8,893 nucleotides of DNA from Tannerella sp. (GTDB lineage: Bacteria > Bacteroidota > Bacteroidia > Bacteroidales > Tannerellaceae): positions 1-8,893 of the forward strand of contig JAISJX010000414.1 of assembly GCA_031261145.1 (NCBI GenBank), read 5' to 3'. The translations under genes were made by a program, and so were the position numbers. Below the pieces are notes generated by a model, which was given only the letters and a program-made list of their open reading frames with translations, searched no databases and was not told the origin of the DNA. Positions 1 to 6,299 of the stretch are shown one piece after another. Within the stretch, counting starts at the first letter, position 1; each line of letters opens with the position of its first letter.

Positions 1-121
1 TGCGGACTTTCGTTTTGAGTAATTTAATGTGTTGCGCAAACTCGTTGTATCCTAACGTTTTTCCGTCAACATGCTGTATGTAGTCGGTGTCAATATTTTT
101 CCGAATAATATCTTCATACGT
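1..121 (-). pseudogene. NTF2/SnoaL-like protein fragment with disrupted start; runs off the left edge
   Basis: Read on the minus strand from position 121, an open frame gives about 40 residues that look like the N-terminal part of an NTF2-like/SnoaL-type domain. The stretch DTDYIQHVDGKTLGYNEF resembles the 'D-YIQHVDGKTL-Y-EF' segment common in small NTF2-like proteins. No start codon is visible in this frame: an in-frame TGA sits at 122-124 and no ATG, GTG or TTG follows inside the window. A plausible start (ATG at 123-125, preceded by AGGATAA, about 19 nt after the phosphatase stop) lies in a different frame and hits TGA after three codons. A one-base indel near 115-125 would join the two. 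It may therefore be a frameshifted gene, a 5'-decayed remnant, or a sequencing error. The family call rests on memory of the pattern and only about 40 residues. Confidence 0.4.
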
Positions 122-142
122 TCATAGTCTTTATCCTGATTT

Positions 143-754
143 TCAGTGTAACGCTTTACGGATAGCTTCCACGTCAACTTGTTCGATGTAGGCCGGAATA
201 TTCTTCCAAATGGAATGATAGCCGAAACCGCCGTCGCGCATTTCCGTCAGGGCTTCCTGTTTCGTCCAGCCCTGTTCCACAATGCGGTACATGGCGATGA
301 TAAGGCCAGTGCGGTCTGCGCCGTGCATACAATGTACCAAAACAGGCTTTTTTGCGTCGCGTATGGCTTGCAAGGCTCGAATAATGTTAGCGTCGTTAGC
401 GGCTATCCATGTATGCATCGGAATTTCAATCAGTTTCAGATTGGTTTCGAACACCTTTTTCCTATCGGAATGGATGCCACGCAGATTAATAATGGTACAA
501 ATGCCAAACGCCTCGTATGCACGCAAATTTTCTTTTTCCGGCTGAGCTGAACGATACAGGCTATCGCTTACTTTGTGAAAATTATTACCTGCCGGTTGCG
601 AGACGGTTTCGACCAAGTACGTGCAGGATGCGGACTGCACTTGCTTCTCCGTCCCTTTTGCCAAATATATTGACAAAAGGAAGACTGAAAGAATAATGGA
701 TAGAAAAATAATGACTTTTTTAACAGTCATCATTTTATAAATAGAATTTGTCAT
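143..754 (-). CDS. TpbA-like dual-specificity (tyrosine) phosphatase, membrane-anchored or exported
   Basis: This 203-residue protein belongs to the cysteine-dependent dual-specificity phosphatase superfamily. The signature loop HCMHGADRTG is at residues 141-150: C142 is the nucleophile and R148 the phosphate-binding arginine of CX5R, followed by the usual TG. Upstream, the LYRSAQP segment (67-73) and the IINLRG strand (88-93) match the layout of bacterial TpbA-like enzymes. The general-acid aspartate is probably around D121, but this is not certain. Residues 13-32 form a strongly hydrophobic segment after a lysine-containing start, so the catalytic domain should sit outside the cytoplasm, either anchored or after cleavage. 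There is no convincing lipobox. Starts at M1 or at M8/M9 are both possible; M1 is used here. The substrate is unknown: TpbA acts on phosphotyrosine, but related folds also act on lipids or inositol phosphates. It stands alone, 373 nt from the propeller gene and outside the terpenoid block. Confidence 0.88.
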   Translation of the reverse strand: MTNSIYKMMTVKKVIIFLSIILSVFLLSIYLAKGTEKQVQSASCTYLVETVSQPAGNNFHKVSDSLYRSAQPEKENLRAYEAFGICTIINLRGIHSDRKKVFETNLKLIEIPMHTWIAANDANIIRALQAIRDAKKPVLVHCMHGADRTGLIIAMYRIVEQGWTKQEALTEMRDGGFGYHSIWKNIPAYIEQVDVEAIRKALH

Positions 755-920
755 TTTTTAGCTCTTTTTTTTCACGGCACAGCCCCGTCAGTCCCATTAG
801 ACCAACGCTTTTTCATTCGTTTATCTGACCGCTAAACGACTTGAATTTCACTGTTTAGGGCGACAATATGACTCCGCCCTTTGTACGTCATTACGAGACC
901 CCAATAAGCCTTCGGTTTAT

Positions 921-985
921 CAAAAAAGTAAAATGACGAGTATTTGCAATATGTTGATAATACGTGTGATACAAAACTCGTCATT
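921..985 (-). terminator. Possible intrinsic terminator: perfect 10-bp inverted repeat followed by T-run
   Basis: AATGACGAGT at 932-941 is the exact reverse complement of ACTCGTCATT at 976-985, with a 34-nt spacer. Transcribed on the minus strand, the left arm is followed directly by TTACTTTTTT (bases 931 down to 922). A stem followed by a T-run downstream of the propeller genes fits a terminator for the operon. The long loop and modest GC of the stem make it a weak one. The same structure is part of the repeat cluster, so the palindrome may have been borrowed as a terminator or may be unrelated to termination. Confidence 0.35.
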
Positions 986-1057
986 ATAAGAATTTATAAA
1001 AAATTCAAACAATCGAAAATGACGTTTTTAGAAAACCGGATAACTTCGTACCACGAC

Positions 1058-1088
1058 GCAATGACGACACCCTGCGCATCGTCATTGC
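1058..1088. repeat. Perfect 10-bp inverted repeat with 11-nt loop
   Basis: GCAATGACGA (1058-1067) pairs exactly with TCGTCATTGC (1079-1088) across an 11-nt spacer. It begins 40 nt beyond the stop of the downstream propeller gene. No T-run follows on either strand, so it is not a canonical terminator. It could protect the 3' end of the mRNA or simply be a unit of the dispersed repeat. Confidence 0.55.
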
Positions 1089-1127
1089 AAACAATAGTGA
1101 GACAACCCAATTTTCAATTCTCCTTTC

Positions 1128-2333
1128 TCAACGAATCTGGTACGCCATGATAGTACTACCGTGCCGTACGTAGAGGATGCCTTTGTAAATCACGGGGTGC
1201 GCCCAGTGCTGTTCTGTGCCGAGCGTGATTTTAAACTTACTCACAAGGTCGAACTTTTCGGGGGTAGCGCGCACTAATGCCATTTCGCCCTTTTCGCTGT
1301 AGCAATAGAGCATCCCGTCGTCGGCTATCACATTTCCTGTACCAATCTGGTTGTCTTTAAACTTTGTCTCGCCGGTATTCCAGTCGATACAGTACCAGTA
1401 GCGGTTTTTCTCGCCGGAGCCATAGACATAATCGCCTACTTTCACGGCGCCCCCCATTTTGTTATCCAACTCGTGTTTCCAAACCTGTTCCACTTTCCGG
1501 CCGCCGTCCGTAAGGCGAAGTTGTATCGAACCGATACCGCCGCCCGTTGTACTGAACAATCTTCCGCCGGCATAAATCGGCGTGTTCGGACTTAGCCCAT
1601 AAGGATTTTTTTGGTCAACGATCCAAAGCATCTCACCCGTCTTGGCATTAAATGAGACCAGACTGCTGTCTATCGCGTTCACAACGGAAGGCACTTCGAG
1701 GTCGCCGATGTATTGCGGCGAACAATAAGTGGTCGGTTTCTCGTCGCCGGCGGACGACCAGATAAGCGCTCCCGTCTTTTTATCCAGCGCCACCATATTA
1801 TTCTTCACTCCGCCGGGCGTTGCATAGAGCACATCGCCCACAATCAGAGGCGATTCCGTCATACCGAATTTGAGGCTATTCCCGTCAAAATCCTTCAGGA
1901 TATCTTTTGTCCAGATGGGATCGAGTGTTTTTTCGTTCCAGCACGACAATACGCCGCGCGCACTGAAAATATACAACCGTCCGTCATTGACGCAAACGGC
2001 TGAGCGTGAACCATTGTAATTGGCATTCCATTCCAATCCATACGATTTTCTGTTCAACAGTTTGCCTTGCAGGTCAAAAACATAGAGAAAACCCGTACTG
2101 TCAGTCATTCCCGTGATGTAGATCTTATCATTGGCAATGGCGGCAGAGGTATGTCCTTCGCCCAGGCCGTCGTAACTCCAGTTCAGTTTCGGGCCTTCGT
2201 CGGGCCATTTTTTCAGCAACCCGGTTTCGGTATAGATACCGTCGCGATTTTTACCGCGCCATTGCGAATTTTCCTGTGCAAACAACAGGCTTGGCGCTAT
2301 CAACAAAAAGAAGATTAATTCTAAATTTCTCAT
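1128..2333 (-). CDS. Exported PQQ-like beta-propeller protein (downstream paralog)
   Basis: This is a 401-residue protein with an N-terminal signal peptide: a hydrophobic run over residues 5-18, then LLFAQE, with likely cleavage near residues 19-20. The mature part starts with QWRGKNRDG and continues with repeated blades of the PQQ-like type: GEGHTSAAIANDKIY, SAVCVNDGRLYIF, ESPLIVGDVLYATPG, KTGALIW, KTGEMLW, GGAVKVGDYVYGSG, NVIADDGMLYCYS and HPVIYKGILYVRHG. The alternating 'K-TG-x-LW' turns and 'DG-LY' strands fit a full propeller. I see nothing that proves bound PQQ or enzymatic activity; related folds include BamB-like scaffolds and quinoprotein dehydrogenases. It is 14 nt downstream of a paralog of almost the same length, about half identical by eye and most similar over the last 100 residues. 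The start has no clear Shine-Dalgarno sequence, as is usual in this phylum. The final destination (periplasm or outer surface) is not shown. Confidence 0.88.
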   Translation of the reverse strand: MRNLELIFFLLIAPSLLFAQENSQWRGKNRDGIYTETGLLKKWPDEGPKLNWSYDGLGEGHTSAAIANDKIYITGMTDSTGFLYVFDLQGKLLNRKSYGLEWNANYNGSRSAVCVNDGRLYIFSARGVLSCWNEKTLDPIWTKDILKDFDGNSLKFGMTESPLIVGDVLYATPGGVKNNMVALDKKTGALIWSSAGDEKPTTYCSPQYIGDLEVPSVVNAIDSSLVSFNAKTGEMLWIVDQKNPYGLSPNTPIYAGGRLFSTTGGGIGSIQLRLTDGGRKVEQVWKHELDNKMGGAVKVGDYVYGSGEKNRYWYCIDWNTGETKFKDNQIGTGNVIADDGMLYCYSEKGEMALVRATPEKFDLVSKFKITLGTEQHWAHPVIYKGILYVRHGSTIMAYQIR

Positions 2334-2347
2334 TTGATTAAATGTAA

Positions 2348-3568
2348 TTATTTGATTTTATAAGCCATTAGCGTATCGCCATGCCGCACGTACAAAACGC
2401 CTTTATAGATGACCGGGTGCGCCCAGTGTTGGTCTGTGCCCAACGTAATGGGAAACTTGCTGACGATGTCAAATTTTTCCGGGGTGATATTTACCAGCGC
2501 CAAATCGCCCTTTTCGCTGTAGCAATACAGTTTGCCGTCGTCGGCAATCACATTCCCGATGCCCAGCGTATTTTCCTTGTATTTCACTTCACCGGTCTTC
2601 CAATCGACGCAGAACCAGAAACGGTTGCTATCGCCTGAGCCATACGCATAGTCTCCGATTTTCACCATCGCTCCGATACGTGAATCAAGCAACGGTGCAT
2701 CCCACACTTTTTCCACGCTGCGCCCGCCGTCTTTCAGCCGGAGCATCACCGAACCTTTGCCGTATCCGCTTGTGCATAAGAGCGTGTTATCGCCCCCGTA
2801 CACCGGCACATTCGGGTGTACGCCGTGGCGGTTGATATTCTCGAACGACCAGAGTTTTTTGCCCGTGGCAATATCAATTCCGATGATATGTTTTGCCATC
2901 ATAGTGACGACCTGCGGCGTTTGCTGGTCGCTCAGATAGACAGGCGAGCAGTAGGCGGAAAGGTCGCCCTCTCCCGGACAACTCCAGATCAGCGCACCCG
3001 TATTCTTGTTCAGGGCGATGACGTTATGCTGTTTTCCACCGGGGGACGCAATCAATTTCTCGCCTACGATAAGCGGCGATTCGCAAATGCCCCACGTGAT
3101 GTTTTCGCCGCCGAAATCGGTCATCATATTCTTTTTCCACACAATATCCAATGTCTTTTCGTCGAGGCAGACGATATCGCATACTCCGGAGATGAGATAC
3201 AATTTTCCTTCGTTGGCGGTAATTGTTCCGCGCGTCCCATTGTAGCTGCTGTTCCATTCTCCGCCGTACTCTTTCTTTTTCAGAATCTTACCGTCAAAGT
3301 CGAGTACATAGACGTAGCCTTTGCCATCGGTCATTCCCGGCACATAAATCTTATCGGACGAAATGGCGACAGACGAATGTCCTTCGCCCAATCCGTCGTA
3401 ATGCCACAGCAGTTGCGGCCCTTCAGCCGCCCATGATTTCTGCAACCCGGTTTCTTTGTAAATACCTGTGCGGTCGCCTCTCCATTGAATGACATCCTGC
3501 GCCTGCGATACTATTGCGGCCAGCAGAAACATCCCCAGAAAAAATGTTTTGAATGTTAATCTCTTCAT
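2348..3568 (-). CDS. Exported PQQ-like beta-propeller protein (upstream paralog)
   Basis: This 406-residue protein has a clear signal peptide: MKR start, hydrophobic run over about residues 8-20, and SQAQD at the probable cleavage region. The mature protein starts with IQWRGDRTGIYKETG and then has propeller blades in the same order as its neighbour: GEGHSSVAISSDKIYV, ITANEGKLYLISG, ESPLIVGEKLIASPGG, NTGALIWS, ATGKKLWS, GAMVKIGDYAYGSG, NVIADDGKLYCYSEKG and HPVIYKGVLYVRHG. It starts 94 nt after the class II cyclase stop and ends 14 nt before the second propeller gene, so the two propellers are surely co-transcribed and may continue the terpenoid operon. Without a visible active-site signature I make no claim of enzyme activity. 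A binding, scaffold or quinoprotein-like role are all open. Confidence 0.88.
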   Translation of the reverse strand: MKRLTFKTFFLGMFLLAAIVSQAQDVIQWRGDRTGIYKETGLQKSWAAEGPQLLWHYDGLGEGHSSVAISSDKIYVPGMTDGKGYVYVLDFDGKILKKKEYGGEWNSSYNGTRGTITANEGKLYLISGVCDIVCLDEKTLDIVWKKNMMTDFGGENITWGICESPLIVGEKLIASPGGKQHNVIALNKNTGALIWSCPGEGDLSAYCSPVYLSDQQTPQVVTMMAKHIIGIDIATGKKLWSFENINRHGVHPNVPVYGGDNTLLCTSGYGKGSVMLRLKDGGRSVEKVWDAPLLDSRIGAMVKIGDYAYGSGDSNRFWFCVDWKTGEVKYKENTLGIGNVIADDGKLYCYSEKGDLALVNITPEKFDIVSKFPITLGTDQHWAHPVIYKGVLYVRHGDTLMAYKIK

Positions 3569-3662
3569 TTTCTTACTATTTTATTTGTTTACCGATTTGT
3601 ATGGCCTATCGGTTTCGCCCCGTTTTTTGAAATGATTTCCGGTCTCCATTAGACAATTCTTT
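3569..3662. other. 94-nt gap between cyclase and propeller genes with a weak inverted repeat
   Basis: This gap separates the terpenoid block from the propeller pair. It contains a 6-bp inverted repeat, ACCGAT (3591-3596) against ATCGGT (3608-3613), with no T-run following on the minus strand, so it is a poor terminator. I found no convincing Bacteroidota promoter (TTG plus TAnnTTTG) on the minus strand. Read-through from the cyclase into the propeller genes is therefore plausible but unproven. Confidence 0.35.
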
Positions 3663-5396
3663 TTATTCATAGTTTATTATATTGGAAATATTTTTCAATG
3701 CACTCAACACAAACGTAATATTATATAAATCTTCGGAATACCATAAACGGGAGAAATACAACCCGATAGGTTCGGGTCGAAACAATGTTCCGTCCCTGAA
3801 GTGTTTATACAAATATTCCACTCCGCTATCAATAACGTCACAGTTGGTATCCGACGATATGGCAAGCGCGCTCAGGGCGCGTGCCGTCAGCGTCACTTTT
3901 GAGGGCAGATTTTTTGCGCCGCCCCATCCGCCGTCCTCGTTTTGCGAGGCGATAAGATACTGGATGCCTTTCGCTGAAATAGCCTGTGCAACAGGATGTT
4001 TTGAAATACTGAGATGCTCGACTGCTACAGCCGTTCCGTAAACCGTTGAATGTTCGTCCGGCGCGTCCTGATCGCCAAACCACAGTGGATTCCATGAGCC
4101 GTCTCTAACCTGCGTTTTCTGCATCCACAGGAGTAAGCGGCGGATACTTTTCCTGCATTTCCGTTGCAATTCCGGGTTAAGAACGCCGCGCCAACATTCA
4201 AAAGCCATCAGGCTGTGCGCCGAAATGTCCGGGCTACTGCGGTCGAAAGGCAGTTTGCCCCAGCCTTTACAGAACGTTGGAATCCCGCCGTCTTTATTTT
4301 GCATATCCAACAGCCATTCAATCCCTTTCTCTGCTTCCGGGCAATATTGACCATCCTGCAAAATATGAAGCGCAATCAGGTTTCCCGCCGTATCATCGGC
4401 ATCGGGAACGGACCCCGGCAAGTCACTCCAGCCCCAACCGCCTGCGTTAGCGCCCGTAAAGGGATGCTTAAAAGTAAATGCACTACGTTTTACGCTCTCC
4501 AACAGTGATTTGCGGTCGCCATCCGATATATCTTCATTCAACGCCTTGATACTAAGAGCCGTCACCCAACAGGCAAGGTCTGTATCGATCGACCACGCGC
4601 CATCAGCCCTTACCGTATCTATCAGGAATTTAGCGGCTGTTTGTGTAACCGCGTGTTCCCGGTATCCTGCACCGCTCATGCACATCGCTACAAACGCCGT
4701 CAGTGGCGCCGCTTCCAAAAAACCGCCGTTCGCCGGTTGCAATTTCGCCAAGACCTTCAACGACTTTCCGATAAGCGCTTCCCGCACACCATAAAGCAAA
4801 TGCTTTTTCCCCTTTTTATGGCGCAGAAGCCCCACCGCGATAAGCGCCGGAATCGCATAACTGACAACCGGTAAGCGTAAAAACCGGAAAAAACGTTGCG
4901 GCAGAATCGCCAATTCAAAAGGTAGCTGCGGAATACGTTCCCAATCAGCAATAACACCCGCTAAAGCACACATAACCAATATCGGAACGGAAAAAGTAAG
5001 GTCTTTCCCATAATAGGCAAGTACTCCTTTGATAATCTGTTCGTCCGTGACGCCGCCCAGTTTGCCGGTCAGGTATGTTTTGGTTTCTTCAGGCGCTTTT
5101 CCGAGCGCAAAAAGGGATGCATACGAAAGAAGGGTTGCCGTCATATTCGGCTTGCTTTCATGCGAATCGCCCCACGATCCATCCGACCGCATGGCTTCGC
5201 AAAGCCATTGCGCACCGCCTTGTATCTGTGCTGCATACAATTCTTTATCAATCATATACAGTGCAAATATGCTCACTGACGTAGAAATAGCACTCGACGA
5301 GAGCTTTCCCCTCCAGATACCTCCTGCCGTCCGTTTGTCTTTAAGCTGTTTGCTAAGGACGTCAATCATTTCTTCTATATGTGTATTATTCAGCAT
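3663..5396 (-). CDS. Squalene-hopene-cyclase-like class II terpene cyclase
   Basis: This is a 577-residue protein of the squalene-hopene cyclase superfamily, somewhat shorter than typical SHCs (about 630). The catalytic DxDDTA motif that protonates the substrate is present as DADDTA at residues 332-337, within GGWGWSDLPGSVPDADDTAG. Near the N-terminus IWRGKLSSSAISTS (27-40) matches the SHC 'G-W-G-L-SSA-ST' opening. DLTFSVPIL (132-140) and IPQLPFELAILP (155-166), followed by LRLPVVSYAIPALIAVG, match the central SHC segment. QW-like repeats occur near 63-76 (DGSWGD), 365-372 (QNKDGGIP), 426-438 (DGSWNPLW) and 485-492 (QNEDGGWG). It overlaps the upstream gene by 7 nt (ATGCTGA), indicating translational coupling. 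It follows a polyprenyl synthase rather than a squalene synthase, so the substrate could be a linear polyprenyl chain, as in sporulenol-type pathways, or squalene made elsewhere. Substrate and product cannot be read from the sequence. Membrane association, typical of SHCs, is expected from the family. Confidence 0.9.
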   Translation of the reverse strand: MLNNTHIEEMIDVLSKQLKDKRTAGGIWRGKLSSSAISTSVSIFALYMIDKELYAAQIQGGAQWLCEAMRSDGSWGDSHESKPNMTATLLSYASLFALGKAPEETKTYLTGKLGGVTDEQIIKGVLAYYGKDLTFSVPILVMCALAGVIADWERIPQLPFELAILPQRFFRFLRLPVVSYAIPALIAVGLLRHKKGKKHLLYGVREALIGKSLKVLAKLQPANGGFLEAAPLTAFVAMCMSGAGYREHAVTQTAAKFLIDTVRADGAWSIDTDLACWVTALSIKALNEDISDGDRKSLLESVKRSAFTFKHPFTGANAGGWGWSDLPGSVPDADDTAGNLIALHILQDGQYCPEAEKGIEWLLDMQNKDGGIPTFCKGWGKLPFDRSSPDISAHSLMAFECWRGVLNPELQRKCRKSIRRLLLWMQKTQVRDGSWNPLWFGDQDAPDEHSTVYGTAVAVEHLSISKHPVAQAISAKGIQYLIASQNEDGGWGGAKNLPSKVTLTARALSALAISSDTNCDVIDSGVEYLYKHFRDGTLFRPEPIGLYFSRLWYSEDLYNITFVLSALKNISNIINYE

Positions 5397-6274
5397 GTTC
5401 CCAAAGCTAAAATTCCGTAAAAAGTATATTCAATATCACTGTTCTCCTCCATAACCGTAGCCGAAAAACCGCCCGATTCCAACCAGTGCGCCTCAATAAA
5501 CGGCTCAGCATGAACCTTCGGCGTCACTCCATAACTTGAAAGCGCAAACAACGCCGTTGCTGTCGAAAGCAAGTCTGGCAGAGGCGTTTGCTCCGCCGCT
5601 AAAAAACCGCCCGACGCTGTTTGTGAATCGTACAGGCTCTTTACATCTTCATTTGCCTCATAACCGGCTAATTGCCCTTTCACAAACAGCGCCGCCACCG
5701 TCGCATTGGTTGCCGCCGAACATCCGCCCGCTATATTTGAATAACCGCCGCCCTGGATTTTATAATCTCCAAGCGATTCAATTATCTGCTCTTTCCCGCT
5801 CATTTTCATGCCTGTATCCTCTTTCAATGACAGTTCGACAAACCGTGAATAGGGCGTCAGGCGATCATTATGCGGAAACGTCGCAAAAATAGGTATTTCT
5901 ATTGTCTTTCCAAAAGAAAAAAACTGTTTGGCTGCCATCCGAAGTTCGTGTTTCCCCAGCAATTCCGCCAACATCACACAACGTACAAATGCTGCATAAT
6001 GGATTAAATCCTGTTTTTCTTCGCCCTTTTCATCATATTTCCTTAGTCTTAAATTGACTGTTTCCAAATCTACCTCTACACCAAACATATACGCAAGCAT
6101 CAACCCGAAAGCCGTATAATAAATATCTTCCCGTCCGCTTTTATCCATAAAGAACGCACGGTCAATCATTTGAGATTTAATATAATCTCTCAACCGTTCC
6201 TGAGCCTCTTTACCGAGTTTTTTCCTGCCCCTGCGTAAAGCCTCCATCATTCTTATGGATATTGTTTTTTTCAT
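5390..6274 (-). CDS. Prenyltransferase/cyclase-superfamily single-domain alpha-barrel protein
   Basis: This 294-residue protein has repeats of the prenyltransferase-beta/squalene-cyclase (alpha/alpha toroid) type: IYYTAFGLMLAYMFG (51-65), GGGYSNIAGG then SAATNATVAALFVKG (175-200), YDSQTASGGF then PDLLSTATALFALSSYG (215-249), and FIEAHWLESGGF then DIEYTFYGILALG (259-292). It has no DxDD motif, so it should not initiate class II cyclisation. I also do not see the Asp/Cys/His zinc set of protein prenyltransferase beta subunits. The length fits one barrel domain, half of an SHC-type cyclase. It starts 25 nt after the DUF116-prenyl synthase gene and overlaps the cyclase start by 7 nt, which favours joint synthesis. 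A non-catalytic or heteromeric partner of the cyclase, or a second terpene-binding enzyme, are the best guesses. The start at 6274 has only a weak A/G-rich ribosome site; M9/M10 are alternatives. Confidence 0.82.
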   Translation of the reverse strand: MKKTISIRMMEALRRGRKKLGKEAQERLRDYIKSQMIDRAFFMDKSGREDIYYTAFGLMLAYMFGVEVDLETVNLRLRKYDEKGEEKQDLIHYAAFVRCVMLAELLGKHELRMAAKQFFSFGKTIEIPIFATFPHNDRLTPYSRFVELSLKEDTGMKMSGKEQIIESLGDYKIQGGGYSNIAGGCSAATNATVAALFVKGQLAGYEANEDVKSLYDSQTASGGFLAAEQTPLPDLLSTATALFALSSYGVTPKVHAEPFIEAHWLESGGFSATVMEENSDIEYTFYGILALGTC

Positions 6275-6299
6275 TCTTTGCTTACTTCTTTCTTATTAA

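Larger units (their letters stand above)
886..1088. repeat. Cluster of CGTCATT/AATGACG units, probable small dispersed palindromic repeat
   Basis: Six copies of the heptamer CGTCATT or its complement lie within about 200 nt: 886-892, 932-938, 979-985, 1018-1024, 1060-1066 and 1080-1086. Far fewer than one would be expected by chance. On the minus strand, 1086 down to about 1036 reads CGTCATTGCGTCGTGGTACG followed by AAGTTATCC. This resembles the dispersed 'CGTCATTGCGAG...CGAAGCAATCC' type of short palindromic repeat that occurs in many bacterial genomes. The resemblance is from memory, and copy number elsewhere in this genome cannot be seen. Confidence 0.5.
755..1127. other. Non-coding stretch with palindromic repeats between phosphatase and propeller genes
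   Basis: No credible gene is present in these 373 nt. The stretch must hold the 3' end of the propeller transcript and the promoter of the phosphatase, both on the minus strand. I looked for the Bacteroidota -7 element TAnnTTTG on the minus strand and found no exact match. The half nearer the propeller gene is dominated by CGTCATT/AATGACG units (listed separately). A further 6-bp inverted repeat, AGGGCG (857-862) against CGCCCT (875-880), lies closer to the phosphatase. The bases just before the phosphatase start are A-rich on the coding strand, with only a weak ribosome site. Confidence 0.6.

Noticed and set aside
179..550. 123-codon plus-strand frame opposite the phosphatase
   Set aside because: Fully antisense to a gene with an intact CX5R motif; composition looks like a codon shadow.
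944..1150. 68-codon plus-strand frame in the intergenic repeat region
   Set aside because: It is built from the palindromic repeats, overlaps the end of the propeller gene, has no recognisable domain and no ribosome site.
2816..3436. 206-codon plus-strand frame opposite the upstream propeller gene
   Set aside because: Antisense shadow of a clear coding gene; no domain, no ribosome site, and a similar shadow lies opposite the paralogous propeller gene.
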